In this document: one piece after another, positions 1-9,567 of the stretch | Numbering within the stretch: the first letter of the stretch is position 1 | How the letters are laid out: each line of letters starts with the position of its first letter | Origin: Thalassovita autumnalis | GTDB taxonomy: Bacteria > Pseudomonadota > Alphaproteobacteria > Rhodobacterales > Rhodobacteraceae | NCBI RefSeq assembly: GCF_001458255.1 | Contig: NZ_CYSB01000041.1 | Location: 124,001-188,000 of the forward strand | Reading direction: 5' to 3' | Length of the DNA stretch: 64,000 nt | The notes under the pieces: model-generated | Told to the model about the DNA's origin: nothing | The model's input: the letters and a program-made list of their open reading frames with translations, nothing else | Database searches by the model: none | Translations under genes and position numbers: made by a program

Positions 1-393
1 GAGCGCATCATGGGTGTCCAAACTGCCCTGAACCCAGCCCCCACCGTGGAAGTAGAGCAGCGTCGGCAAAGGCCCCTCAGCCGCATCCAACGGCCGGTAG
101 ATCCGCGCGGGCCGCTCCCCGGCTGCGCCCGGCAGGGTCACGTCACGCCGCTGGACCTGCGGTTCCGGTCGATCAAACCGCGCAACAAACCCAGCCATCT
201 GCACCCGGCTTTCTGCAACCGAGGGCGGCTGATTGGGATCCCGCACCAGCCCCACCAACTGCGCGACAGAGGCCGCTTTGGGATCTGCCCGCCGCCCCAT
301 ACGCACCGGCAGTGCCGCATCCCAGAAATAGCGCGCCAGCCCACTGGGCATGCGCACCAGCATCAATGCCCAGATCAGCTTTAACGTCTTCAT
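1..393 (-). CDS. Alpha/beta hydrolase fold-3 protein, partial
   Basis: This is the N-terminal 131 residues of a leftward gene that runs off the left edge. The conserved HGGGW motif at residues 116-120 is the oxyanion-hole signature of the hormone-sensitive-lipase-like alpha/beta hydrolase family (esterases and lipases). It sits where that motif is expected, after a stretch resembling the family's N-terminal cap. The catalytic Ser, Asp and His lie outside the window. The ATG at 393 is the only good start before the upstream terminator. The substrate cannot be inferred; carboxylester hydrolysis is the likely chemistry. Confidence 0.8.
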   Translation of the reverse strand, partial: MKTLKLIWALMLVRMPSGLARYFWDAALPVRMGRRADPKAASVAQLVGLVRDPNQPPSVAESRVQMAGFVARFDRPEPQVQRRDVTLPGAAGERPARIYRPLDAAEGPLPTLLYFHGGGWVQGSLDTHDAL

Positions 394-477
394 GGTCCCA
401 CCTACCTTGCCTCGCGATACATTGGGCATTGCACGGGCATCGCGCAACAATAAGGCGAGGCTATCAAGCCCAGACAT

Positions 478-503
478 AGAAAAACCGGCCCGAAGGCCGG
501 TTT
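478..503 (-). terminator. Rho-independent terminator after the thiolase gene
   Basis: Perfect 9-bp stem AAACCGGCC / GGCCGGTTT with loop cgaa. On the minus strand it is followed by a run of five T. It lies 25 bp past the thiolase stop codon. Confidence 0.85.
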
Positions 504-528
504 GATCTTTCCACATGAGGGAGCGAGG

Positions 529-1701
529 TCAGACCCGTTCGATCGCAATCGCCGTGCCTTCGCCACCGCCGATACAGATCGCTGCGACACCCCGCTTCAG
601 CCCGCGTTTTTCCAACGCGTTCAGCAGGGTCACCATGATCCGCGCGCCCGAGGCACCAATCGGATGGCCCAACGCACAGGCACCGCCGTTGACGTTCACA
701 ACATCGCGGTGCAGCCCCATTTCACGCATGAAGGCCATCGGCACCACGGCGAAAGCTTCGTTCACTTCCCAGAGGTCCACATCCTCAACCGACCAGTCCA
801 GACGCTCCAACAGTTTCTTGGCCGCGGGAACCGGGGCGGTGGGGAACTGTGATGGCGCATGGGCATGACTGGCATGCCCCATGATCCGGGCACGCACCTT
901 GAGGCCCTGCGCTGCAGCCGCCTCTTCCGAGGCCAGCACCAATGCCGCCGCCCCATCCGAGATGGAGGAAGAGTTTGCCGCCGTCACCGTGCCATCCTTG
1001 CGGAAGGCCGGTTTCAGATGCGGGATCTTTTCCGGGCGGGCTTTCGCGGGCTGCTCATCGGTGGTGATGACATGTTCGCCGGTGCGGTGGCGCAGGGTCA
1101 GCGGCGCAATTTCGCCCTCAAAGGCACCGGAACGTTCTGCCTCCAACGCGTTTGACAGCGAAGCCAGCGCATATTGATCCTGCTCTTCACGGGTGAACTG
1201 AAAAGCCTCAGCGCAGTCTTCGGCAAAGGTGCCCATCAGGCGGCCTTTGTCATAGGCGTCTTCCAGTCCATCGAGGAACATGTGATCCAGCGTCTGCTGG
1301 TGACCGATCCGGGCGCCACCGCGCATTTTGGGCAAAAGATAAGGCGCGTTTGACATGCTCTCCATCCCGCCCGCAATCATCGTGTCTGCGTGCCCCAGCG
1401 CGATCTGGTCAAAGGCCATCATCGCCGCCTTCATGCCTGAGCCACACATCTTGTTCAGCGTGGTGGCCGGCACTTCTTCGCCCAGACCACCGGCAAAGCC
1501 CGCCTGACGTGCCGGGGCCTGGCCCTGACCGGCAGGCAGAACGCAGCCCATAAGCACCTCATCCACGGTGCTGGCACCAGCATCCCCCAGGGCGGCACGG
1601 ATGGCCGCGCCGCCCAAAGTGGCGGCCTCCACCCCGTCAAACACCCCCTGAAATCCGCCCATCGGCGTGCGGGCCGCCCCTGCGATGACCACTGGTTTCA
1701 T
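529..1701 (-). CDS. Acetyl-CoA acetyltransferase (thiolase)
   Basis: A 390-residue thiolase II family enzyme that condenses two acetyl-CoA to acetoacetyl-CoA, or runs the reverse thiolysis. The catalytic set is complete: nucleophile Cys86 in the MCGSG motif, His346 in GHPIGASG, and Cys376 in CIGGGEG. Length is that of biosynthetic (PhaA/AtoB-like) thiolases. The start is the ATG at 1701, preceded by an AGGAGG site; the longer reading frame to 1800 has no support. No phaB neighbour is seen, so a role in polyhydroxybutyrate, ketone-body or fatty-acid metabolism stays open. A palindrome lies about 85 bp upstream of the start and may be its operator. Confidence 0.93.
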   Translation of the reverse strand: MKPVVIAGAARTPMGGFQGVFDGVEAATLGGAAIRAALGDAGASTVDEVLMGCVLPAGQGQAPARQAGFAGGLGEEVPATTLNKMCGSGMKAAMMAFDQIALGHADTMIAGGMESMSNAPYLLPKMRGGARIGHQQTLDHMFLDGLEDAYDKGRLMGTFAEDCAEAFQFTREEQDQYALASLSNALEAERSGAFEGEIAPLTLRHRTGEHVITTDEQPAKARPEKIPHLKPAFRKDGTVTAANSSSISDGAAALVLASEEAAAAQGLKVRARIMGHASHAHAPSQFPTAPVPAAKKLLERLDWSVEDVDLWEVNEAFAVVPMAFMREMGLHRDVVNVNGGACALGHPIGASGARIMVTLLNALEKRGLKRGVAAICIGGGEGTAIAIERV

Positions 1702-1785
1702 CTTGCATTCCTCCTTTGGCGCTGCCCCGGCCCGATGCTGAGTGCGGCGCAAATCCAAGTCATTGGCATTTTGTCTGGTGTGAAT

Positions 1786-1799
1786 TGAACAAGTGTTCA
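1786..1799. promoter_or_regulatory. Palindrome TGAACA-AG-TGTTCA, possible TetR-type operator
   Basis: Perfect 6-bp arms around a 2-bp centre, 85 bp upstream of the thiolase start and in its presumed promoter. TetR-family repressors of fatty-acid and polyhydroxyalkanoate genes often bind sites of this design. No regulator gene is adjacent, so the assignment is inference. Confidence 0.4.
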
Positions 1800-2057
1800 C
1801 TTAAAAGTCCAGAGCGTCTTGCCGCCATTTTCCTGCCCGGATCCCAGCAAACCATAGCATATCGCCCAAGAATCGCCCCATTGCGCCCGCAAAGCGGTCG
1901 AGAATCGCTGTCATAACAGGGTCTGTAGCTGCAATGGCTTCCCTCGGTGCCGCGCGAACACAGCCCCCACCCAGTGTGCGGCACCGAGGCATTTTCTTCC
2001 TTGAACTCAATCGCATCGCCTCTACCCTCTGCCCAAGTTTAAGGAGGGGACCCCCGA
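1800..2057. other. Intergenic region between divergent genes
   Basis: With the stretch from 1702 this forms a 356-bp gap between the divergent thiolase and GGT genes. Apart from the palindrome at 1786-1799 and an AAGGAGGGG ribosome-binding site just before 2058, I see no RNA gene or convincing ORF. Promoters for both genes should lie here. Confidence 0.5.
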
Positions 2058-3632
2058 ATGCGCGATTTTCACCAACCCGGTCGATCCGAGGTTTATGCCG
2101 CCAATGGCATCTGTGCCACGTCACACCCGTTGGCGGCCAATGCCGCCGTTGATGTGCTGCGCCGTGGCGGCAATGCCATGGATGCGGCGATTGCCGGGGC
2201 TGTCCTGTTGGGGATTTGCGAACCGCAGATGACAGGAATCGGTGGCGACTGCTTTGTGCTGTTTTCGCCGGCAGGGTCAGATGACATTCTGGCGCTTAAC
2301 GGTTCTGGTCGCGCGCCCGCAGCCGCTGATGCGGCCGCCCTGCGCGCCCGCGGGCTGAAAACGGTGCCGCTGACCGGACCCGAAGCGGTGACGGTGCCCG
2401 GCGCGATTGATGCCTTCTGCACCCTCAGCGAAGATCACGGCAAACTGGGCTTGGACGCCATTTTGGCCCCCGCCATTCACTATGCCGAAACCGGTGTGCC
2501 CGTGGCGCCCCGGGTTGCCTTTGACTGGGATGAAAATCAGGCGACCCTGCAGGGTCATGGCCGCACCCATTATCTGATCAACGGTGCCGTCCCCAAACTG
2601 GGCCAGCTGTTCGCCGCCCCCGGTCAGGCCGAGGTGCTGCGCCGCCTGGCCAAGGACGGGCGCAAGGCCTTCTATGAAGGGGAAGTCGCCGAAGATATGG
2701 TCGCTTGCCTGCGCGAGTTGGGCGGCGTCCACACGGTTGAGGATTTCGCCAACACCCGTTGCGATTACACCGATCCCGTCAGCGGTGATTACAAAGGGGT
2801 GGATCTGGTGGAGCACCCGCCAAATGGTCAGGGTGCCACCGCCAACCTGATGCTGAACATCCTTAAACACTATGACATCGCATCGATGGATCCTTTCGGC
2901 ACCGAACGTGCCCATATCGAAGCGGAGGCGGCGAAACTGGCCTATGACGCCCGCAATCGCTTCATAGCGGACCCGGCGATGACCACCATGCTGGAGCATA
3001 TGCTGGCGCCGGAAACGGCGGCAAAACTGGCCGCGCTAATCGATCCGAAAAAGGCCATGGCCAACCCGCACAGCCTGTCGGAATCGGTGCATAAAGACAC
3101 GATCTACATCACCGTTGTGGACAAGGACCGGATGGCGGTTTCGCTGATCTATTCGATCTTCCACGGCTTTGGATCTGGCATCGCGTCTGAGAAATTCGGT
3201 GTCTTGATGCAGAACCGCGGTGCCGGCTTCACGCTGGAGGAAGGTCATCCAAACGAAATGCGCGGCGGCCACCGACCGCTGCACACCATCATCCCCGGTA
3301 TGCTGCGCCAGAACGGCAAGGTCATAATGCCCTTTGGTGTGATGGGCGGCGCCTATCAGCCCAACGGCCACGCGCGGTTCCTGTCAAACATGGTTGATTT
3401 CGGCATGGGCCCGCAGGAGGCGATTGATGCGCCGCGCTGTTTCTCGGACGATGGCGTGATGAAGGTCGAAAAAGGCTACAGCGATCAGGTCCGCCAGGAG
3501 CTGAGCGATTTGGGCCACAAGGTTGAGGTGCCCCATGGCCCTATTGGCGGCGCGCAGGCGATCCGGATTGAGGACGACGTGCTGATCGGCGCCTCGGACC
3601 CGCGCAAAGACGGCTGCGCCATCGGCTACTGA
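2058..3632 (+). CDS. ggt: Gamma-glutamyltransferase family protein
   Basis: A 524-residue Ntn-hydrolase of the gamma-glutamyltranspeptidase family. These proenzymes cut themselves before a threonine that then becomes the nucleophile for glutathione or gamma-glutamyl amide hydrolysis. The autoprocessing Thr is most likely Thr348 in KDTIYITVVDKD, aligning with the usual TTHYSVVD. The FGSG segment and the GGHRPLHTIIP block near the C-terminus are also family hallmarks. I see no signal peptide, unlike the periplasmic enzymes of enterobacteria, so it may be cytoplasmic. The start is supported by a strong AAGGAGGGG site. The true substrate could be another gamma-glutamyl or acyl compound. Confidence 0.88.
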   Translation: MRDFHQPGRSEVYAANGICATSHPLAANAAVDVLRRGGNAMDAAIAGAVLLGICEPQMTGIGGDCFVLFSPAGSDDILALNGSGRAPAAADAAALRARGLKTVPLTGPEAVTVPGAIDAFCTLSEDHGKLGLDAILAPAIHYAETGVPVAPRVAFDWDENQATLQGHGRTHYLINGAVPKLGQLFAAPGQAEVLRRLAKDGRKAFYEGEVAEDMVACLRELGGVHTVEDFANTRCDYTDPVSGDYKGVDLVEHPPNGQGATANLMLNILKHYDIASMDPFGTERAHIEAEAAKLAYDARNRFIADPAMTTMLEHMLAPETAAKLAALIDPKKAMANPHSLSESVHKDTIYITVVDKDRMAVSLIYSIFHGFGSGIASEKFGVLMQNRGAGFTLEEGHPNEMRGGHRPLHTIIPGMLRQNGKVIMPFGVMGGAYQPNGHARFLSNMVDFGMGPQEAIDAPRCFSDDGVMKVEKGYSDQVRQELSDLGHKVEVPHGPIGGAQAIRIEDDVLIGASDPRKDGCAIGY

Positions 3633-3642
3633 CCAAACCAAA

Positions 3643-3666
3643 AAGCGGCCCTCACCGGGGCCGCTT
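3643..3666. terminator. Bidirectional terminator between ggt and hspQ
   Basis: 9-bp stem AAGCGGCCC / GGGCCGCTT with a 6-nt loop between the convergent gene ends. The A-rich left flank gives a T run on the minus strand. Confidence 0.7.
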
Positions 3667-3693
3667 CCACTCCGCCTGTGATAGGCAGTCGGA

Positions 3694-4023
3694 TCAGTTC
3701 AGCGAGAAATGCAACGGGTAATGGCCATCCTCAAAGGGGCCAAAAAGGTCCGGAATGTCCGGGTGACTGACCGGTTCGCCCGAGTAGTCGGCCACCAGGT
3801 TCTGCTCTGACACATAGGCCACATAGTAGCTCTGATCGTTTTCGGCGAGCAGGTGATAGAACGGCTGTTCCTTGCGGGGGCGGCTGTCCTCGGGGATGGA
3901 ACGATACCATTCCTCGGTGTTGTTAAACTCAGGATCCACGTCAAAAACCACCCCACGGAAGGGATGTTTTTTGTGCCGAACAACTTGGCCCAAATGATAT
4001 TTCGCGCGCGATCTTAGCATCAT
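3694..4023 (-). CDS. hspQ: Heat shock protein HspQ / hemimethylated DNA-binding domain
   Basis: A 109-residue protein filled by a YccV-like domain. The N-terminal KYHLGQVVRHKKHPFRGVVF and the C-terminal HPDIPDLFGPF blocks are typical of HspQ. In enterobacteria this protein binds hemimethylated DNA and acts as an adaptor and specificity factor for the Lon protease. Here it stands alone, divergent from an AEC carrier with an 80-bp gap. Two adjacent ATG codons are possible starts, at 4023 and 4020. Function is taken from the family. Confidence 0.9.
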   Translation of the reverse strand: MMLRSRAKYHLGQVVRHKKHPFRGVVFDVDPEFNNTEEWYRSIPEDSRPRKEQPFYHLLAENDQSYYVAYVSEQNLVADYSGEPVSHPDIPDLFGPFEDGHYPLHFSLN

Positions 4024-4103
4024 CTTGCAGCCCCCATATCCCAGAGATAGACCTTTCGGGGGAGGCTGTCCATGTCTGACGGCGAATCTGAGGGAAACAG
4101 ACT

Positions 4104-4985
4104 GTGAACCTAATTCTGACAGTGTTGGAAATCACCGCACCGGTGTTTTTCCTGGCGATGATCGGTTTTGTCTGGGTGAAAGCCGGCTTTGAATACCGCA
4201 TCCGCTTTGTCACCCAGCTGGCGATGAACCTTGGTATTCCCTGCCTGATTTTCACCGCGCTGATGAAAACGCAGATTGAGCCGCAGGCTTTGGCGGATCT
4301 GACGCTGGCCTCTATCGCGGCCTATGGGGCGGTGACGGTGGCCGCCTACGGGCTGGTTAAACTGACCCGGCTGGACGTGCGCACCTATCTGGCGCCGATC
4401 ATTTTTGGCAACACCGGCAACCTGGGTCTGCCGCTGGCGATGTTCGCCTTTGGTGAGGTGGGCCTCAGCTACGCCGTGGTGGTGTTTGCGGTCATGGCGA
4501 TCTGGTCTTTCACCTTCGGGGTCTGGCTGGTGGCTGGCGGTGGATCGCTGCTGAAGGTGATTAAAGAACCGCTGGTATCGGCAACCCTGCTGGGGGCGCT
4601 GTTTTTGTGGCAGGGCTGGCAGACGCCCCTGTTCTTGACCAACACGCTGGAATTGATCGGCCAGATGGCAATTCCTTTGATGCTGATCACGCTGGGGGTT
4701 GCGGTGGCGCGGCTGTCGCCGGGGCAGATCGGGCAGGCCACCTGGATTTCGCTGGTCAAATACCTGCTGTGCTTTGCGCTGGCCTATGTCATCGCGCAGG
4801 CCTTCCAGCTGGAACCGGTTGCCGCCGCGGTGCTGGTGATCCAGATCGCAACGCCGGTGGCCGTCTCATCCTACCTGCTGGCCGAGAAATACGGCGCGGA
4901 TTCGGGATCGGTGGCGGGTCTGGTTGTTGTCTCAACCCTGATGTCGATCTGCGCAATTCCGCTGATGCTGGCGCTTTTGATCTGA
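4104..4985 (+). CDS. AEC family transporter (auxin efflux carrier-like)
   Basis: A 293-residue inner-membrane protein with about ten hydrophobic helices and the two inverted halves of the AEC/BART fold. The conserved GNTGNLGLPLA motif is at the end of the first half. Bacterial members export small organic acids such as malate or malonate, and the substrate cannot be told from sequence. Translation probably starts at GTG 4104. A perfect terminator follows directly. A second AEC gene lies at 47155-48099 but is clearly diverged from this one. Confidence 0.88.
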   Translation: MNLILTVLEITAPVFFLAMIGFVWVKAGFEYRIRFVTQLAMNLGIPCLIFTALMKTQIEPQALADLTLASIAAYGAVTVAAYGLVKLTRLDVRTYLAPIIFGNTGNLGLPLAMFAFGEVGLSYAVVVFAVMAIWSFTFGVWLVAGGGSLLKVIKEPLVSATLLGALFLWQGWQTPLFLTNTLELIGQMAIPLMLITLGVAVARLSPGQIGQATWISLVKYLLCFALAYVIAQAFQLEPVAAAVLVIQIATPVAVSSYLLAEKYGADSGSVAGLVVVSTLMSICAIPLMLALLI

Positions 4986-5017
4986 AAATGGGGCAATTGT
5001 GATCACCTGCCCCATTT
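4986..5017 (+). terminator. Terminator after the AEC carrier
   Basis: 10-bp perfect stem AAATGGGGCA / TGCCCCATTT, loop 12 nt, directly after the stop codon. Confidence 0.75.
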
Positions 5018-5083
5018 GCAGGACAGCCCCTTTGCGATAAACTGAGCCAAAAGAACAAATATAAAATTGAGAGCACGAGGCAG

Positions 5084-5668
5084 ATGAGCAGAATCCTACG
5101 CCTGTTTGTGCTGATGATGGTTTTGGCGTCCTGCGGCGGTGGCAACTATTCGGCCCCTCGCAATCTGGACAATGCCTGTTCGATCCTCAGCCAACGCCCA
5201 AAATACGCCCGCGCCTTCCGCGCGACCGAGCGCCGTTGGGGTGTGCCAATGCATGTGCAGATGGCCACCATCTATCAAGAAAGCAAATTTATCGGTAACG
5301 CCCGCACCCCATACCGCTACGTGCTGGGGGTGATCCCGATGGGCCGCGTCAGTTCCGCCTATGGCTACAGCCAGGCGCTAGATGGCACCTGGGCCGAATA
5401 TCAGCGGGCCACCCGCAGCTATGGGGCGCGGCGCGACAATATCTTTGACGCCTCGGACTTCATGGGCTGGTACATGAACAATTCGCGCGACCGCAACGGT
5501 ATCGCGCTGAACAATGCCAAGCACCAGTATCTGGCCTATCACGAAGGTCAGACCGGCTATAAGCGCGGCACCTATAAGCGTAAAAGCTGGCTGGTTCGGA
5601 TCTCAAATGAGGTCGACAGCCGCGCCAAGATGTATCAGGCCCAACTGCGCAGCTGCTCGCGGTTCTAA
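5084..5668 (+). CDS. Lipoprotein with lytic transglycosylase (SLT)-like domain
   Basis: A 194-residue predicted lipoprotein. A hydrophobic signal ends in the lipobox VLASC, so the mature protein should begin at lipidated Cys17. The body resembles lysozyme-fold SLT domains: YQESKF carries Glu66 as the likely catalytic acid, followed by an AYGYSQALDGTW segment like the usual GLMQ region. It would cleave peptidoglycan glycan strands from a membrane anchor in the periplasm. It is monocistronic, with a terminator behind it. Activity is inferred from fold family and not proven by the motif alone. Confidence 0.82.
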   Translation: MSRILRLFVLMMVLASCGGGNYSAPRNLDNACSILSQRPKYARAFRATERRWGVPMHVQMATIYQESKFIGNARTPYRYVLGVIPMGRVSSAYGYSQALDGTWAEYQRATRSYGARRDNIFDASDFMGWYMNNSRDRNGIALNNAKHQYLAYHEGQTGYKRGTYKRKSWLVRISNEVDSRAKMYQAQLRSCSRF

Positions 5669-5685
5669 CGATTATCTGTTGCATG

Positions 5686-5720
5686 AAAAACGCCAGCGTG
5701 CCCCGGCCCGCTGGCGTTTT
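5686..5720. terminator. Bidirectional terminator
   Basis: Stem AAAACGCCAGCG / CGCTGGCGTTTT between the convergent SLT lipoprotein and LolA-like genes, with A and T tracts on both sides. Confidence 0.88.
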
Positions 5721-5752
5721 GCGTTTTGGCTTGTGGCCTGAGGCGCCGGCGC

Positions 5753-6355
5753 TCAGCGGCTGCGGCGCTCTTTCTCCACCCCGATATCAAAGATCTGGTT
5801 TGACAGTTTCACCGAACTGTCCAGCGCGCCCAGAACCACCGTGGTGGCCGAACCGGCATCATCGCGCACGATCCACTGGCGCAGCTGCACGGGATTGTCG
5901 GTGAAGACCAAGCTAAGCGTGCCGTATTCCGGATGCTCAGGATCCTGCGCCACAACTGTGGTGGCGGTGCCATCATAGCTGTGACCCACCACCATATTGG
6001 CGCGGCCCAGATTGATGTTGCGATCCAGGATCAACTTCAACGGTGTTTTCCCCAGCGGGTAGGTTTCCGGCTGCGGATTGCCGCGTGGATCGAAAATGGC
6101 CACGGTACGTGCCTCGGCCAGAACCAAGGTTTTGTCCTGATCATATTCGAACCGGATCTTCCACGGCCGTTTCAGCATCAGCTGCCCGGTCATGATGGTG
6201 CCGTCATCGCTGATCTGGGTAAAATCCGCCTGTGCGGTTTTCAGATCGTTCAGATAGGCCGACAGCTGGTTCAGCGAGATCTTCTCGGCCAAGGCCGGCA
6301 GCGCGCTGAGGCTCAACGCCGTCAGTGCGGCGACTGTGTAACGAAGTGTTTTCAT
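5753..6355 (-). CDS. lolA: LolA-like outer membrane lipoprotein carrier
   Basis: A 200-residue periplasmic protein with a clear signal peptide ending ALPALA. The mature part reads like LolA: QADFTQ near residue 42, then GTIMTGQLMLKRPWKIRFEY, the strand that lines the hydrophobic cavity. LolA ferries lipoproteins from the LolCDE complex to the outer membrane. The gene lies downstream of ftsK in the same direction, as in many proteobacteria, although a hairpin separates them here. It is the best candidate for the cell's LolA; a LolA-related protein of other function is less likely. Confidence 0.82.
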   Translation of the reverse strand: MKTLRYTVAALTALSLSALPALAEKISLNQLSAYLNDLKTAQADFTQISDDGTIMTGQLMLKRPWKIRFEYDQDKTLVLAEARTVAIFDPRGNPQPETYPLGKTPLKLILDRNINLGRANMVVGHSYDGTATTVVAQDPEHPEYGTLSLVFTDNPVQLRQWIVRDDAGSATTVVLGALDSSVKLSNQIFDIGVEKERRSR

Positions 6356-6423
6356 ACCAATAACCTAAGCAATTTCAGGACCGTCACCAGTGGGTGGTGG
6401 CTCACAAACATGTCAAATGGCAA

Positions 6424-6449
6424 AAAGCGGCCCATCTCTGGACCGCTTT
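6424..6449 (-). terminator. Terminator after ftsK
   Basis: 7-bp stem AAAGCGG / CCGCTTT followed on the minus strand by five T. It lies 17 bp beyond the ftsK stop and before the lolA-like gene. Confidence 0.65.
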
Positions 6450-6465
6450 GCAATATCTCGCTGAT

Positions 6466-9400
6466 TTACCCGACCTCGGGCACCAGCACCTCTCGCTTGC
6501 CGACATGGTTGGCGGCAGAGACGACCCCTTCGTCCTCCATCTGCTCGACCAGTCGGGCGGCTTTGTTGTAGCCGATCGCCAGTTTCCGCTGGATGTAGGA
6601 GGTTGAGCATTTGCGGTCCTTGGCCACAATGGCCACTGCCTGATCATAAAGCGCATCTTCGCCATTGGTGTTGCCACCAAGGCCCAGAACCGCATCGATA
6701 TTGTCGGCTTTTTCGTCCTCCGGACCTTCGACCACGCCACCGATGTAATCCGGCGGGCCGTAGCTCTTCAGGTGGTTGACGATTTCCTCAACCTCTTCGT
6801 CGCTGACAAAGGGACCGTGGCAACGGGTGATCTTGGCGCCACCGGCCATGTAGAGCATGTCGCCCATACCCAAGAGCTGCTCTGCCCCCATTTCCCCAAG
6901 GATCGTGCGGCTGTCGACTTTGGAGGTCACCTGGAACGAAATCCGGGTCGGGAAGTTAGCCTTGATCGTGCCGGTGATCACATCGACCGAAGGTCGCTGC
7001 GTCGCCATGATCAAGTGAATGCCCGAGGCACGTGCCATCTGCGCCAGACGCTGGATGCAGGCTTCGATCTCTTTACCCGCCACCATCATCAGATCGGCCA
7101 TCTCATCCACGATGACCACGATGTAGGGCATTTTGACGGGGGTGATTTCCTCGGTCTCAAAGACGGGTTCACCGGTTTCATCGTCAAATCCGGTCTGCAC
7201 CGTGCGGCTGAAGGTTTCACCTTTGGCCAACGCGTCCTCCACCCGGCTGTTGTAGCCGTCGATGTTGCGCACACCCATCTTGGACATCTTGCGATAGCGA
7301 TCTTCCATCTCGCCCACAGTCCATTTAAGGGCAACGACCGCCTTCTTCGGGTCGGTCACAACCGGCGACAGCAGATGCGGGATGCCGTCATAAACGCTGA
7401 GTTCCAGCATCTTCGGGTCTATCATGATCAACCGGCATTCCTCAGGTGTCAGCTTGTAGAGCAGGCTGAGGATCATCGTGTTGATCGCCACCGACTTACC
7501 CGAACCGGTGGTCCCTGCGATCAGCAGGTGGGGCATCTTGGCAAGGTTGGCGACAACCGGGTCACCGCCAATGTCCTTGCCCAGTGCCAGCGGTAGTTTC
7601 TGGTTGCCGTCACCAAAATCGCGGGCAGCCAAAATTTCACGCAGCACCACTTTTTCGCGGTTTTCATTCGGCAGTTCGATCCCGATCACGCTGCGGCCGG
7701 GAACGGTCGACACACGTGCCGACAGCGCCGACATGGATCGCGCAATATCATCAGCCAGACCGATCACACGGCTGGCTTTCAGGCCCGGTGCGGGCTCCAG
7801 CTCATACATGGTGACAACGGGGCCGGGGCGGACGCTGACGATCTCACCTTTGACGCCGTAGTCATCCAGCACGTTTTCCAACATGCGTGCGTTTTCCTCC
7901 AGCGCCTCATCACTCAGATGGTGGCGTTGGATCAGCGACGGGTTGGCCAGGAGGCCAAGCGGCGGCAGCTCATATTCCGGCCTATTCTCCTCAAAGCTCA
8001 GCGCTGGCTGCGCCTCGGCTTTGGCGCGGCTGGAGGGCTGGATCGGCTTGCGGTTCAGTGGCTGCACAACTTTGCGCGGCTCAGGTGTGGGGATCGCGGT
8101 GCGCGGTGCGGCAACAGGCTGCGGCGCAGGTTGTGGGGTGGGCTGCACGGCAACGGGCTCCGCTGCAGGTGCCACAACACCTTCATCAATCGAGGCTGCG
8201 ATTTCCGCAATATCCGCCGCCAAAGGCTCCGCCACCGGTTCAGGCGCAGATTGCCACTGGGCTGCAGAATAGGGCACCCCATCCTGCGGCATGCCCTCTT
8301 GCGGCACGGCCTCGGCAAAGGGGTTTGTGCTGATCGTTTGCGTCGTGTCGGCAGTTTGCACTGGCGCTGCGGCGGGGGCCGCTGCAACAGGGGCAGCCGT
8401 AACGGGTGCAGTCAGGGGCGGTTCAGCCCGCAGGCCTGCGGTCAGGGGCGGCTCAGGTGGCAGTTCAGCCGAGCCGGCCGGTTGCGCCGGGCCTGCATCG
8501 GGGTTGAACACCAGGGGATCCGGCCCGCGGCCACGGCCCTTGGTCAGCGGTGCGACGGTTTCCACCTGCACCGCCGGGTTTGACCGCACGCGCGACTTGA
8601 TCACATCAGCGATCTTGGCCTTGATCCGATCATCACCGGGCGCCGGAACATCCGGGGCCAGGCCAGGCTGCACCATTTCAGGCGCTGGCAATTCCTCAGC
8701 CTCAACCGGATCCGGTCGGCGGATCAGGGTGGGCATACGTTTCAGCAAGCTTGGCTTTTCGGGCGCAGGTTCTTCTGCGGCCTCTTCCATAAACTCGATA
8801 TCGTCTTCGTCCGTGACCTTCCATTCCTGCTCCTCGGCGAGGCGCTGTTTTTCTGCGCGGCGTTCGGCACGGCTGGCCTGCATGGACTGCGCCTTGCCCA
8901 TGGCACCATGGGCGCCACGGCCCAACAAGGTCAGCAGCGCGGCATAGGTCATGATGACGCCAACAAGCAGGAAGCGGCCACCGCGTTTGACCTCTGGCAG
9001 GGTAAACCCAAGCACAAAGATGCCCAGAACCAGCATCGCCACGGCGGTCAGCGCCGACAGCAGTTTCAGCGCCAGCGTCGACGGTACGATGGTCAGGGCA
9101 AAGCCAAGGATTGCATCGCCAAACCGCCCGCCCAGACCATAGCCATGGTTCCAGCCTTCACCAGGCAAGAGGGTGGCGGCATAGACCGAAGTCACGGCAA
9201 TCAGGATCGGCAGGAAGACCAGACGGCCCACCGCCCGATCCACACCATGATGCATCACCAGACGCGCGCCCCAGGCCAAAGTGGTCATCGGCAGCACCCA
9301 GGCGCCCAGACCCAGCATCACCGACAACAGAGCCGATATGGAGGCCCCAGGACGGCCCAGCCAGTTCTGCACCGGCGCATCAGTGGAGGACAGGAAAGAC

Positions 9401-9552
9401 GGATCCTCGGGCGTGTAGGAATAGATCATCGCGCCCATCGCCAGACCAACGAGGATCAGGACAATCCCCAGAAGCTCCTTGCCGCGTTTTTCCATTGCGG
9501 CCTGCATGTCACTGCCAAAAAGCGGATCGCGCCCACGTGCTTGATATGCCAT
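6466..9552 (-). CDS. ftsK: DNA translocase FtsK
   Basis: A 1028-residue FtsK/SpoIIIE ATPase that pumps chromosome ends through the closing septum and activates XerCD at dif. Four to five membrane helices occupy roughly residues 25-205. A Pro/Ala-rich linker runs to about residue 530. The motor domain carries Walker A GTTGSGKS near residue 680 and Walker [12 protein letters not shown] near 816. The C-terminal winged-helix gamma domain, which reads KOPS sites, follows residue 960. The start at 9552 has a GAGGG site. It is followed by lolA and preceded by an aminotransferase gene 15 bp away, suggesting co-transcription. Confidence 0.97.
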   Translation of the reverse strand: MAYQARGRDPLFGSDMQAAMEKRGKELLGIVLILVGLAMGAMIYSYTPEDPSFLSSTDAPVQNWLGRPGASISALLSVMLGLGAWVLPMTTLAWGARLVMHHGVDRAVGRLVFLPILIAVTSVYAATLLPGEGWNHGYGLGGRFGDAILGFALTIVPSTLALKLLSALTAVAMLVLGIFVLGFTLPEVKRGGRFLLVGVIMTYAALLTLLGRGAHGAMGKAQSMQASRAERRAEKQRLAEEQEWKVTDEDDIEFMEEAAEEPAPEKPSLLKRMPTLIRRPDPVEAEELPAPEMVQPGLAPDVPAPGDDRIKAKIADVIKSRVRSNPAVQVETVAPLTKGRGRGPDPLVFNPDAGPAQPAGSAELPPEPPLTAGLRAEPPLTAPVTAAPVAAAPAAAPVQTADTTQTISTNPFAEAVPQEGMPQDGVPYSAAQWQSAPEPVAEPLAADIAEIAASIDEGVVAPAAEPVAVQPTPQPAPQPVAAPRTAIPTPEPRKVVQPLNRKPIQPSSRAKAEAQPALSFEENRPEYELPPLGLLANPSLIQRHHLSDEALEENARMLENVLDDYGVKGEIVSVRPGPVVTMYELEPAPGLKASRVIGLADDIARSMSALSARVSTVPGRSVIGIELPNENREKVVLREILAARDFGDGNQKLPLALGKDIGGDPVVANLAKMPHLLIAGTTGSGKSVAINTMILSLLYKLTPEECRLIMIDPKMLELSVYDGIPHLLSPVVTDPKKAVVALKWTVGEMEDRYRKMSKMGVRNIDGYNSRVEDALAKGETFSRTVQTGFDDETGEPVFETEEITPVKMPYIVVIVDEMADLMMVAGKEIEACIQRLAQMARASGIHLIMATQRPSVDVITGTIKANFPTRISFQVTSKVDSRTILGEMGAEQLLGMGDMLYMAGGAKITRCHGPFVSDEEVEEIVNHLKSYGPPDYIGGVVEGPEDEKADNIDAVLGLGGNTNGEDALYDQAVAIVAKDRKCSTSYIQRKLAIGYNKAARLVEQMEDEGVVSAANHVGKREVLVPEVG

Positions 9553-9567
9553 CGCTGCCCTCGTTCC

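Noticed and set aside
1801-2124. A leftward 107-residue ORF, or its last 37 residues starting at 1914, upstream of the thiolase
   Set aside because: The tail MTAILDRFAGAMGRFLGDM looks somewhat protein-like, but there is no ribosome-binding site, no recognised family, and it overlaps the promoter region.
8000-8900. Repeated short units in the FtsK coding region
   Set aside because: They encode the Pro/Ala-rich linker of FtsK, so they are protein composition rather than a DNA repeat.
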